Assembly (NCBI RefSeq): GCF_010729665.1
Contig: NZ_AP022611.1
Location: 1 to 64,000, forward strand
Direction of reading: 5' to 3'
DNA length: 64,000 bases
From: Mycolicibacterium madagascariense
GTDB lineage: Bacteria > Actinomycetota > Actinomycetes > Mycobacteriales > Mycobacteriaceae
Positions within the stretch are counted from its first letter, which is position 1. Every line of letters begins with the position of its first letter. The notes beneath the pieces were generated by a model. That model saw only the letters and a program-made list of their open reading frames with translations, ran no database searches and had not been told where the DNA came from. Below are positions 47,334-55,279 of this stretch, piece after piece. The translations under genes and the position numbers were made by a program.

Positions 47334-48539
47334 TCACGACCGCGGCACGTCGCGCCAGGGCACGCTCTTGTCGCGGCGGAACTCCTGCGGCAGCTTCAAG
47401 ACGCGCTCTCCGATGACGTTGCGTTGAATCTCCGACGTGCCGCCTTCGATGGTTGTGGCGCGTGAACGCAGATACTTGCGCTGGATGGCAGTGGGACCAC
47501 TCTCGTCGTCGGGTGCGTCGGGGGAGTAGGTGTCGATGAGGGTGGCCTCCAAGCCCATGAAATCGACGCAAAACTCATAGACGTTCTGGGTCAATTCCGA
47601 ACCGACGAGCTTGGTGATGGCACTTTCCGGACCCGCCGTTTCGCGGGTGGCCGCTGCCACGCGTACCCGATCGGTGGTGAGGCGGTGCGTCTCGGCCCTG
47701 ATCCAGAGCCGCGTCAACTTGTCCCGCAGAGCCGGGGTTTGGCGTTCCGGTCGGGAGCGCCACAATGCAAGCGCATCACCGATTGCACCGCCATCGCGCG
47801 CCGGCACCCGATCCCCCAGGGACGTGCGTTCGTCGCCCAAGGTGCTGTTGGCCACGATCCATCCAGCGCCGACCTCGCCGAATCGCTGCGTGTCGGGGAC
47901 GTAGACGTCTTCGAGGAACACCTCGTTGAAGTGGGAGCGTCCGGTGATCTGCCGCAGCGGGCGTACGTCGACTCCGGGTGTGGTCATGTCGACGATGAAA
48001 TAGGTGATCCCCTTGTGCTTGGGGACGTCGGGATCCGTGCGCGCCAAGAGCACGCCCCATCGCGAGCTGTGAGCCAGGCTGTTCCAGACCTTTTGTCCGG
48101 TGACCCGCCACCCGTCGCCGTCGCGGACGGCACGCGTCGACAGGCCCGCCAAGTCCGAACCAGCTCCGGGCTCGCTGAACAGCTGGCACCACTTTTCCTC
48201 GCCGGTGGCCAGGGGACGCAACAGCCGCGCGGCGAATTCGGGGGATGCGTAACGCCGTATGGTTCCCGCCACGATTCCGTAGCCGATGGTGTTGACCGTG
48301 CGAGGTTCGGGCCCGCCCGCCTCGCGCAGCACCCGGGTCGCGACCGGTTGCAAACTCCGCGGGGCGTCCAAACCGCCCAGACCCACCGGGAAGTGCACCC
48401 AGCTCAGCCCGGCGTCGTACCACGCGCCCATCAATTCTGCGACCGGGCTCGACTCGGGGGGATGTGCCGTGACCACCGCGCGGGCGCGATCCGCGATCGA
48501 CGTGGAGTCGACCTCGGTCGTGGGAGCTGAGCTCGTCAT
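47334..48539 (-). CDS. Acyl-CoA dehydrogenase, catalytic subunit
   Basis: 401 residues from MTSSAP (a Met three codons upstream is possible). Flavin-contact segment CQLFSEPGAGSDLAGL and substrate segment VTGQKVWNSLAHSSRWG. The C-terminal TIEGGTSEIQRNVIGE carries the Glu at the position of the catalytic base. Oxidises an acyl-CoA to the 2,3-enoyl-CoA with FAD. First gene of a minus-strand operon with the partner subunit and the HtaA-like gene. An AT-rich promoter (CATGGTATAGCATAA, 48586-48600) lies about 50 bases upstream. Confidence 0.92.
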   Translation of the reverse strand: MTSSAPTTEVDSTSIADRARAVVTAHPPESSPVAELMGAWYDAGLSWVHFPVGLGGLDAPRSLQPVATRVLREAGGPEPRTVNTIGYGIVAGTIRRYASPEFAARLLRPLATGEEKWCQLFSEPGAGSDLAGLSTRAVRDGDGWRVTGQKVWNSLAHSSRWGVLLARTDPDVPKHKGITYFIVDMTTPGVDVRPLRQITGRSHFNEVFLEDVYVPDTQRFGEVGAGWIVANSTLGDERTSLGDRVPARDGGAIGDALALWRSRPERQTPALRDKLTRLWIRAETHRLTTDRVRVAAATRETAGPESAITKLVGSELTQNVYEFCVDFMGLEATLIDTYSPDAPDDESGPTAIQRKYLRSRATTIEGGTSEIQRNVIGERVLKLPQEFRRDKSVPWRDVPRS

Positions 48540-48681
48540 GAGGACCATCCAAGAGGTTCGGAGGAGGTTAGTGGAGACACTTAGCATGGTATAGCATAAT
48601 TAAGGCCGCCGGTCGCCTCGGCGTCCTAGCCGCTCGCAGCCGATACCCCCGAATTCACGGACATCTCGTGCGGCATCGCCG

Positions 48682-48892
48682 GTGACGACAGCAGACGGCG
48701 AGGAATCGGCAGTGACCCGCCAACTGGCCGAGCTGCACGCCCGCGTGGCCGCGTTGGAAGACGAGAAGGCCGTCACGGAGACGCTCCCGCGGCGACGGCT
48801 GGCGCATCCGCGAACGCGTGGTGTCCCTGAAGTGGCACAGGATCGAAACGCTGGTCGACGACCTGGCGTCGATCCGCGGTTCGAGCGTCTGA
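48682..48892 (+). pseudogene. Remnant of a SnoaL-like gene with an internal deletion
   Basis: The start (TRQLAELHARVAALEDEKAV) is the typical N-terminal helix of SnoaL-like proteins. After about 33 codons it breaks, and in another frame the typical C-terminal strand follows directly (GDGWRIRERVVSLKWHRIET) to a stop at 48890-48892. The central part, normally about 80-100 residues, is missing. This is therefore a deletion remnant and not a sequencing slip. It lies between two divergent catabolic operons, so it was probably once part of the cluster. Confidence 0.7.
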
Positions 48893-48973
48893 CCCGACGG
48901 CGCCGACGCCGGCCGCCCGTACGACCCCTCGACCTTCGCACGGCGGGACGACGGTAACGCGGACACCGCCGTT

Positions 48974-48992
48974 CTATGGTGATGTAACATAA
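48974..48992 (+). promoter_or_regulatory. CTATG-N9-CATAA palindrome with TGTAACA
   Basis: AT-rich site about 115 bases before the cyclase-type hydrolase start. Its first nine bases, CTATGGTGA, are identical to those of the palindrome at 30891, and TGTAACAT inside resembles the GTAACAC element. Confidence 0.45.
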
Positions 48993-49107
48993 TTTGGCGT
49001 GTCGGGCGCGGGTCGCCACGCCACCTGGGTGATCACACCGTCGCCTGGTCGAATCCCCCGTGTGCGCAGGCCCACCGCGCACATGAAGCGAAGTATGGAG
49101 GGATCTC

Positions 49108-50094
49108 ATGGACCTGCCCACGGGAGTCTCGCCGCGGCGTCAATACGCCCGCTCGGACGTTCTGGCCATGGCCGAGAAGTACCGCACGTGGGGCGCATGG
49201 GGACCCGACGACGACCGCGGGTCGACGAACTACGTCACCGCCGACCGAGTCCGCGCCGCCGCAGAGCTGATCCGCACCGGGGACGTCTTCGCCTTGGGCG
49301 CGCCCCTGGACCGGTCCGGCCCCAACCGCGGTCGCAGTGGCAGTGCGCGGGTGAACCCGCAACACGTCATGTACAAGCACGGCGGTGACATGCTCGCCGA
49401 TTGGGACAACGCCCGCCACGGCATGCAGTCCACCGACGACGGTGTCTACATGCCGTTGCAGGCCGGCACCCAGTGGGACGCGTTCTGTCACGTCTTCTTC
49501 GACGGCGAGACCTACAACGGGCACGGCCCGCGCTCGGTCACGAGTAGCGGCGCCACCCGCAACAGCATCACCGAGGTCTCCCAAACCACCACGGGCCGTG
49601 GAGTGCTGCTGGACTTCCCGCGGTTCTACGGCGTCGACTGGCTCGAACCCGAACACGCCATTCAGGACGACGACGTCGCGGCGTGCGCCGATCACCAAGG
49701 CGTCGAGATCGGGGAGGGCGATTTCGTCCTGGTCCGTACCGGCCACATGAGACACCGACGCTTCGAGGAGTTCTGGGGGGACTACGCCGCGGGCCCGGCG
49801 CCGGGGCTGGGGCTGAGCGCCTGCGACTACCTCCTCCCGCGACACGTCGCGGGCATCGCCTCGGACACATGGGGTTTGGAGGTCGTGCCCTGCGAGTCGC
49901 TGCCCGAGGTGAAATTCGGCATGCACGTCGTGCTGCTGGTCAACGCCGGCGTCCTGATCGGTGAGATATGGGACCTCGACGACCTGGCCGAGGCGTGTGC
50001 GGGCGACGGCCGCTACGACTTCTTCTTGTCCGCTGCCCCGCTCAAGGTGACCGGAGCGGTGGGATCGCCGCTGAACCCGATCGCGGTGCGATGA
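49108..50094 (+). CDS. Cyclase-family (PF04199-type) metal-dependent hydrolase
   Basis: 328 residues with GGAGGG before the ATG. WGAWGPDDDRGSTNYVT at the start and AGTQWDAFCHVFFDG (the G-T-x-x-D-x-x-x-H metal motif) define the family of kynurenine formamidase and ring-opening hydrolases. GVLLDFPRFYGVDWLEP and VLVRTGHMRH are conserved family segments. Cleaves an amide, lactone or cyclic ketone C-C bond, so ring opening in this pathway is a reasonable role. Operon with a crotonase and an SDR. Confidence 0.88.
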   Translation: MDLPTGVSPRRQYARSDVLAMAEKYRTWGAWGPDDDRGSTNYVTADRVRAAAELIRTGDVFALGAPLDRSGPNRGRSGSARVNPQHVMYKHGGDMLADWDNARHGMQSTDDGVYMPLQAGTQWDAFCHVFFDGETYNGHGPRSVTSSGATRNSITEVSQTTTGRGVLLDFPRFYGVDWLEPEHAIQDDDVAACADHQGVEIGEGDFVLVRTGHMRHRRFEEFWGDYAAGPAPGLGLSACDYLLPRHVAGIASDTWGLEVVPCESLPEVKFGMHVVLLVNAGVLIGEIWDLDDLAEACAGDGRYDFFLSAAPLKVTGAVGSPLNPIAVR

Positions 50095-50130
50095 CCACGA
50101 CGACGCGCACAACTCGGAAAGGGCGCCCCC

Positions 50131-51015
50131 GTGGCTGAATACGACTTCCTCACCTACGAGGAGCTCGACGCGGGACGTGTCGTACGGATCACCCTGAACA
50201 GGCCGCGCTACCGCAACGCTCAATCTCGAAGCCTACTGGTCGAATTGGACGCGGCATTCTTGCGGGCGGAGGCCGACGACGAGGTTCGCGTCGTCATCCT
50301 GGCCGGAGCGGGCAAGTCGTTCTCGGCCGGCCACGACATGGGGACTCCACAACGGGCGGTCGAGCGCGAACCCGGCCCGGACCAACACGCCACTTTCGGC
50401 ATCAACGGCGCCACGCGTTCGGCAACCGAGAAACGGATGATCCAGGAATGGCACCACTACTACCAGAACTCCCTGCGCTGGCGTGATCTCCGCAAGATCA
50501 CCATCGCCCAAGTCCACGGCGACGTCCTCGCGGCGGGGTTGACCCTGGCATGGGCGTGCGACCTGATCGTCGGCGCGCAGGGCACCACCTTCGCCGATCC
50601 GGTCGGCACCCGGTTGGGCATGTGTGGTGTCGAATACTTCGCACACCCTTGGGAATTCGGAGCCCGCAGAACCAAGGAACTCATGCTGACCGGCGGATCG
50701 GTGGGTGTCGACGAAGCTCACCGCCTGGGCATGGTCTCGCAGGTCTATCAGTCAGACCAGCTCGCCCAACGCACCGAGGAGTATGCCGTTGAGATTGCGA
50801 AGCGACCGACGATGACGGCGCTGCTGATCAAGGAATCGGTCAACCAGACCCAAGACGTCCAGGGCTTCCGCAACGCACTGCAGGCCGCCTTCTCGATTCA
50901 CCAGGTCAACCATGCGCACTGGGCGGAGTTGCACGGCGACGACGTCGCCCACGCGCTGCCCGACGACGGCGCCGTTCCATGGCGCAGGGACGCGTCGCCG
51001 CACACGGGGTCCTAG
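50131..51015 (+). CDS. Crotonase-family protein lacking the usual catalytic glutamates
   Basis: 294 residues from a GTG with GGAAAGGG. ITLNRPRYRNAQSRSLL, AGKSFSAGHDMG and VLAAGLTLAWACDL are the crotonase oxyanion segments. At the two usual Glu places it has Thr (AGLTLAW) and Pro-Val (FADPVGT), so simple enoyl-CoA hydration is unlikely; a ring-cleaving beta-diketone hydrolase-type or isomerase reaction is possible. HPWEFGARRTKELMLTGG is typical of a mycobacterial EchA subgroup. Confidence 0.86.
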   Translation: MAEYDFLTYEELDAGRVVRITLNRPRYRNAQSRSLLVELDAAFLRAEADDEVRVVILAGAGKSFSAGHDMGTPQRAVEREPGPDQHATFGINGATRSATEKRMIQEWHHYYQNSLRWRDLRKITIAQVHGDVLAAGLTLAWACDLIVGAQGTTFADPVGTRLGMCGVEYFAHPWEFGARRTKELMLTGGSVGVDEAHRLGMVSQVYQSDQLAQRTEEYAVEIAKRPTMTALLIKESVNQTQDVQGFRNALQAAFSIHQVNHAHWAELHGDDVAHALPDDGAVPWRRDASPHTGS

Positions 51016-51067
51016 TACGCGCCACGCAGTCCCCCCGTGTCAACCACTTCCAGCCAGAAAGCCGAAC

Positions 51068-51880
51068 ATGCCAACTGAACCCGACGCCAACGTCGTTCCC
51101 GACTACGCAGCGCTGATGCGCCTCGACGGGCAGGTGCACGTGGTACTCGGTGCCGGCCAGGGCATCGGATACCAAAGCGCCCATGCACTGTCGGCGTTTG
51201 GCGCCACCGTCGTATGCGTCGACCGCGACGGCGACCGCGCCGAGCAAGTCGCCGCCGAGGTCGGCGGCCGGGCGTTGGTCGGTGAGATCACTGACCGCGA
51301 GTCGACGGCGCAGATGTTCGCCCACGTCGAACAAGACTTCGGCCGCCTCGACGGCGTCGCCGACATCGTCGGGTTGGCCCGCTACAAGCCGTTGGTGGAC
51401 CTCACCGACGATGACTGGACCTTTCACTTCGACATCGTGCTCAAACACGCGTACTTGGCGCTGGAGGCGGCGGCACGGGTGTGGGAGAGGACCAAGACCG
51501 GCGGCGCGATCGCCTTCGTGGCATCGGTTGCGGGCCTGCAGAGTTCGCCGAACCTCGCCGCCTACGGGGCCATGAAGGCGGCCCTCATGTCGCTGGTGCG
51601 CACCTCGGCCGTCGAACTGGGCCCCCTGGGTGTGCGGGTCAACGCGGTGGCCCCCGGCACCGTGCGCACACCACGGGCTCAGGCTAATCCGAAGTGGACC
51701 CAGGAGCTGCTGGACGCGAACGTCAAGAAGACCCCCACCGGACGGCTGTCCTACCCGGCCGACGTGGCCTCGGCGCTATTGTTCCTGCTGTCGCCGCTGT
51801 CGGCGCAGATCACCGGAACCTCGCTGGTGGTCGACGGCGGCAACATGGTCCTCTTCAACGTGGACACGCCGACCCCCTAG
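51068..51880 (+). CDS. Short-chain dehydrogenase/reductase
   Basis: 270 residues. NAD(P)-binding motif VVLGAGQGIG; the Asp in CVDRDGDRAE favours NAD. Catalytic Ser in VASVAGLQSS and Y-x3-K in AAYGAMKAA. The C-terminal GTSLVVDGGN segment is present. Oxidises a hydroxyl group, for example a 3-hydroxyacyl-CoA or ring alcohol. Last gene of the cyclase operon; a strong hairpin follows. Confidence 0.92.
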   Translation: MPTEPDANVVPDYAALMRLDGQVHVVLGAGQGIGYQSAHALSAFGATVVCVDRDGDRAEQVAAEVGGRALVGEITDRESTAQMFAHVEQDFGRLDGVADIVGLARYKPLVDLTDDDWTFHFDIVLKHAYLALEAAARVWERTKTGGAIAFVASVAGLQSSPNLAAYGAMKAALMSLVRTSAVELGPLGVRVNAVAPGTVRTPRAQANPKWTQELLDANVKKTPTGRLSYPADVASALLFLLSPLSAQITGTSLVVDGGNMVLFNVDTPTP

Positions 51881-51886
51881 GCGGGA

Positions 51887-51906
51887 GGCGCCGAGCGCTC
51901 GGCGCC
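51887..51906. terminator. Perfect 20-bp GC palindrome between convergent genes
   Basis: GGCGCCGAGC directly followed by its reverse complement, seven bases after the SDR stop and 50 bases before the end of the convergent nitroreductase gene. It probably acts in both directions; no T-run. Confidence 0.6.
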
Positions 51907-51955
51907 TGTGATGCGTGAGCGACCCGACGGCTTTCGCGCGTTGGGCTCGGGCTGA

Positions 51956-52600
51956 CTACAGCGGCGGTCCGCGCCAGGAATCGACGGACACGACCTCCGA
52001 CAGAGGCCGGCGCGGACCAGGTCGTGCTGGTCGTCGTGACCGCAGTCGCGCCACCGGGAGCAGACATCCCTGGGTGACGGTGTCCGGGATGTCGAGCAGC
52101 GACCGTACGGCTGGCTCGTCGAGCAGGTGGATCGTGGTGATGCAACTTCCGTAGCCGCGGCTGCGCAGTGCAAGCTGAAAGTTCCACACCGCCGGGAAGA
52201 TCGACCCATACAACGTCGCCTGAGTGAACGCGTCGTGACCCTCCGCGACGAGCGGCACGGTCTCGTAGCAGGGGATCACGAGCAACGGCACGCGGGCGAG
52301 GTGTCTGGCCAACCAGCCCGCCGAGGAACCAACGCGGTCATCGGGTGAGCTGGCCGCGTCATGCCCAGCAAGTCGTCGACCCTGCAGGCGATCATGGTGG
52401 CGGCGGTACAACTCCGCCGGTTCGCGGCGGATCTCCACGTCGGAGACGACGACCCACCGCCATGCCTGATGGTTGGACCCGCTGGGCGCTTGCATGCCGA
52501 TACGCAAGCAAGTTCGGATGTCGTCGACGTCGACGGCCGCGTCGAGATCGAGCGTCTTGCGAGCCGACCTGGTGGTGGTCAGCAGCTCGTCGACCTCCAT
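51956..52600 (-). CDS. Nitroreductase-family flavoprotein
   Basis: 214 residues. TTRSARKTLDLDAAVD (FMN-binding RSxR-like start), MQAPSGSNHQAWRWVVV, and AVWNFQLALRSRGYGSC are the nitroreductase fold markers. Such FMN enzymes reduce nitro groups, quinones or enones, or act as dehydrogenases on ring substrates. The gene follows the tandem CoA transferase by four bases and is co-transcribed with it; reduction of an unsaturated intermediate would fit. Confidence 0.85.
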   Translation of the reverse strand: MEVDELLTTTRSARKTLDLDAAVDVDDIRTCLRIGMQAPSGSNHQAWRWVVVSDVEIRREPAELYRRHHDRLQGRRLAGHDAASSPDDRVGSSAGWLARHLARVPLLVIPCYETVPLVAEGHDAFTQATLYGSIFPAVWNFQLALRSRGYGSCITTIHLLDEPAVRSLLDIPDTVTQGCLLPVARLRSRRPARPGPRRPLSEVVSVDSWRGPPL

Positions 52601-52604
52601 CGCG

Positions 52605-55058
52605 CTACGCCGTTTGACCCGCTATGGAACGCAGAACCTCGTCGGTGTCCTGCCCAGGAGCCGGCGCCCTGAGAGCCGATGTCATCTGCGATGACGAGAA
52701 CTTCAGCGCCGTGTTGGCCACCTGGACACCGGCGGGCACCCCGACGTCGGACAGGGTGACGCACATGTCCCGTGCGGTCGCCTGCGGATGGTGGAATGCC
52801 TCCCCGATGGTGAGCACGCTGGCTCCTGGCAGCTTCATGTCGAAGAACACTTGCTGCCATTGCTCGGCGGTCCGTTCGAGGAACGCCGGACGCACGTTCT
52901 CGTAGAGTGCGGCCTCGTGGTCCCGGCGCAACGGCTCGGTGGCGAACCGGGGGTCGTCCTCCCATTCGGGATGGCCCAGGGCGAGGCAAAAGTCGTGCCA
53001 GAACTGCGGCGTGATGCAGATGACGAACCAGCCGTCTGCTGCCGTGGGGAAGGCGCCGAAGGGAAGTGAACCGCTCCCGCCGCGGTAGGGCTCGGGCAGG
53101 AAGCGACGCCCGACGGTCACCGCCTGAGGGACGCGGTAGGAGAGCAAGGCAACCTGTGCGTCGAGCAGTCCGACGTCGACGACGCGACCCATGCCGGTGC
53201 GTCGCTGCAGGCGCACCGCGGCCAATGTTCCCAACGCGGCGAACATGGCGCCGGTGAGTCCGCCGATGGGATTGCCCCATCGCACGGGCGTATCGGGGGT
53301 CTGCGGATCCACGGTGATGCTCATGCCGCCGCCGAGGGCTTGGATGGCATTGTCGAAAGCGGGAAACGAGCTCCACGGGCCGGTGTGGCCGAAGCCGGTG
53401 ATGGAGGTCGAGATGATGCCCGCGTTCACCTCGCTAAGGCTGGCGTTGTCGATTCCCAGTTTGCTGAGGACTCCGGGACGGTAGTTGTCCAGCACGACGT
53501 CGGCCCTGCGGACCAATTCCGAGAACAGCGACTTGCCCTCAGTGGTCTTGAGATCGGCGACGACGCTTTTCTTGCCGCGATTGAGGCCGGCTCGAAAGGA
53601 CGCTTCCCTGGTGAGATCGGGATACGGTTCGATGATCTGCCCGACGGGACGGTCGACTCGTATGACGTCGGCGCCCAGGTCGGCGAGCAGCTGGGCGGCG
53701 AAGCACTTGCTCGGCTCGTCGCCGTTGAGTTCGAGTACCGACAAGCCAGCCAGCGGCGGCAGCGCGGCCTCGACCTCCGCCGGCCGCACCTCCGTGGCCC
53801 GTGCATGGGGTTGCAGCGGGGCGGCGTTGATGCCGCTGGGCGCGAAGACGACGCCGTCATCGTGCAGGCGCGCGATGTCGTCGTGTGTCATCCCCAGCAC
53901 GTCGCGCAGCACCATCGCGGTGTCGGCGCCGCACGGGCTGGGAGCGCGCCACATGTCGGATCGCGCAAAGCTCAAGGGGTCACCGGCAACGGTCGCCCGG
54001 CGCCCGTCGGCGTCCTCGATGGCGACGGCCATCCCGCGGGCGAGCACCTGGGGGTGACGGAAGACGTCGGCGACGTCGGTGACCTTGCCGCACACGACCC
54101 CGGCGTTCATCAGGTCGTGTTGCCAATCGTCGGCAGTCCTGGTCAGGAAGATCTGCTGCAGCAACGCAATCAACTCGTCGCGATGGGCGTAACGCGCTGC
54201 GCCCGTGCGGAACCGTTCGTCGTCGGCCATGTCGGGTCGCCGGAACACCTCACAAGCCGACTTCCACATACGCTGACTTATGCAGGTCGCGATCCACCCC
54301 TCGCGGCACTGGAAGTTGCCAAACGGCACGGTCCCCTGCCCGCCCTCGAATGGCGCGGGCAGCGGCTCTTGGCCGAAGGTGAGCGCCTGCGGCACACGGT
54401 AGGTGTTCAGAGCCAGCATGACGTCGAGCATGGAGACGTCGACGTGCTGACCCGCCCCGGTGCGGTCGCGATGGATTGTCGCGGCGACGACTCCGATGGC
54501 GGTGTAGATGCCGGCGAACAGGTCGCCGATGGGGATGCCCCACCGCACGGGCGATCCTTCCGGCGACAACCGGGTGTAGTTCATCGTCCCGCACATCGCC
54601 TGCACGATGGGGTCGTAGGCTGGCATGTCCGCCCACGGTCCGTTGGCGCCGAACCCGGTCAGCGAGCAGGTGATGACCGAGGGATTGTGGGCGAGCAGCG
54701 ACGCGCGGTCGATGCCGAGGCGCTTGGTGACTCCAGGTCGGAAGTTGTCGCACACCACGTCGGCGTCGGCGACCAGGCGGTGGAACAGCTCGCGCCCCGC
54801 CGGACTCTTGAGGTCGATGCTCACCGAGCGCTTGTTGCGGTTGAGCCCCCAGCTGAAGGCCTCGTCCACCGCAAGCTGACGGGCCGGCCGCACCTGGTGG
54901 GCGTCGTGATGCGGGACCGGCTCCACGCGAATCACCTCGGCACCGAGGTCGGCCATCAACAACGAGCCGAACGGTCCGGAGACGACGCGGCACAGGTCCA
55001 AGATCCGCACGCCCTGCAAGGGAGCAGTTTCGCCGCGCGCGGGGGTGAGTTCGCCCAT
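52605..55058 (-). CDS. Tandem-fused family III CoA transferase, C-domain degenerate
   Basis: 817 residues from MGELTPARG (AAGG before the ATG). The N-domain begins LQGVRILDLCRVVSGPFGS and keeps the catalytic Asp (RWGIPIGDLFAG). The C-domain begins near residue 435 (LAGLSVLELNGDEPSKC) and has Gly instead (RWGNPIGGLTGAM) in an otherwise very similar segment. The two halves are clearly homologous (both have a YRVPQA[LV]T segment and a VPFG or LPFG segment). This is the mirror image of the two other tandems, where the N-domain lost the Asp. The longer frame upstream overlaps the operator and is unlikely. Confidence 0.9.
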   Translation of the reverse strand: MGELTPARGETAPLQGVRILDLCRVVSGPFGSLLMADLGAEVIRVEPVPHHDAHQVRPARQLAVDEAFSWGLNRNKRSVSIDLKSPAGRELFHRLVADADVVCDNFRPGVTKRLGIDRASLLAHNPSVITCSLTGFGANGPWADMPAYDPIVQAMCGTMNYTRLSPEGSPVRWGIPIGDLFAGIYTAIGVVAATIHRDRTGAGQHVDVSMLDVMLALNTYRVPQALTFGQEPLPAPFEGGQGTVPFGNFQCREGWIATCISQRMWKSACEVFRRPDMADDERFRTGAARYAHRDELIALLQQIFLTRTADDWQHDLMNAGVVCGKVTDVADVFRHPQVLARGMAVAIEDADGRRATVAGDPLSFARSDMWRAPSPCGADTAMVLRDVLGMTHDDIARLHDDGVVFAPSGINAAPLQPHARATEVRPAEVEAALPPLAGLSVLELNGDEPSKCFAAQLLADLGADVIRVDRPVGQIIEPYPDLTREASFRAGLNRGKKSVVADLKTTEGKSLFSELVRRADVVLDNYRPGVLSKLGIDNASLSEVNAGIISTSITGFGHTGPWSSFPAFDNAIQALGGGMSITVDPQTPDTPVRWGNPIGGLTGAMFAALGTLAAVRLQRRTGMGRVVDVGLLDAQVALLSYRVPQAVTVGRRFLPEPYRGGSGSLPFGAFPTAADGWFVICITPQFWHDFCLALGHPEWEDDPRFATEPLRRDHEAALYENVRPAFLERTAEQWQQVFFDMKLPGASVLTIGEAFHHPQATARDMCVTLSDVGVPAGVQVANTALKFSSSQMTSALRAPAPGQDTDEVLRSIAGQTA

Positions 55059-55077
55059 GGTGTCAACCTTAGTGGCA

Positions 55078-55097
55078 AGTGGTGTAGTTACACAACT
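55078..55097 (-). promoter_or_regulatory. 20-bp palindrome upstream of the tandem CoA transferase
   Basis: AGT-n-GTGTA-GT-TACAC-n-ACT, symmetric in eight of the ten base pairs beginning 20 bases upstream of the start codon. Position and symmetry fit a dimeric repressor operator. Confidence 0.6.
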
Positions 55098-55279
55098 AAA
55101 CGACTGGTGTGAGCTCACTGTCGTAGACGCGGCGCGGACAAGATCGCGGACATGGGGATTCACCAAAACGAGCGTTACACATGACGATTCGGCGACACGC
55201 GGCTCGTCGACGTCTCATGTGGCCATTTAGGTTGCAATGGTCTTAGCTCGACCGAGCACCAATGCCAGTGGCCGATCTC

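Noticed and set aside
46059..47465. 468-codon plus-strand frame
   Set aside because: Antisense to the acyl-CoA dehydrogenase pair; no recognisable motifs.
53340..55112. 590-codon open frame on the plus strand
   Set aside because: Exact antisense of the tandem CoA transferase; no domain-like sequence, typical shadow of a high-GC gene.
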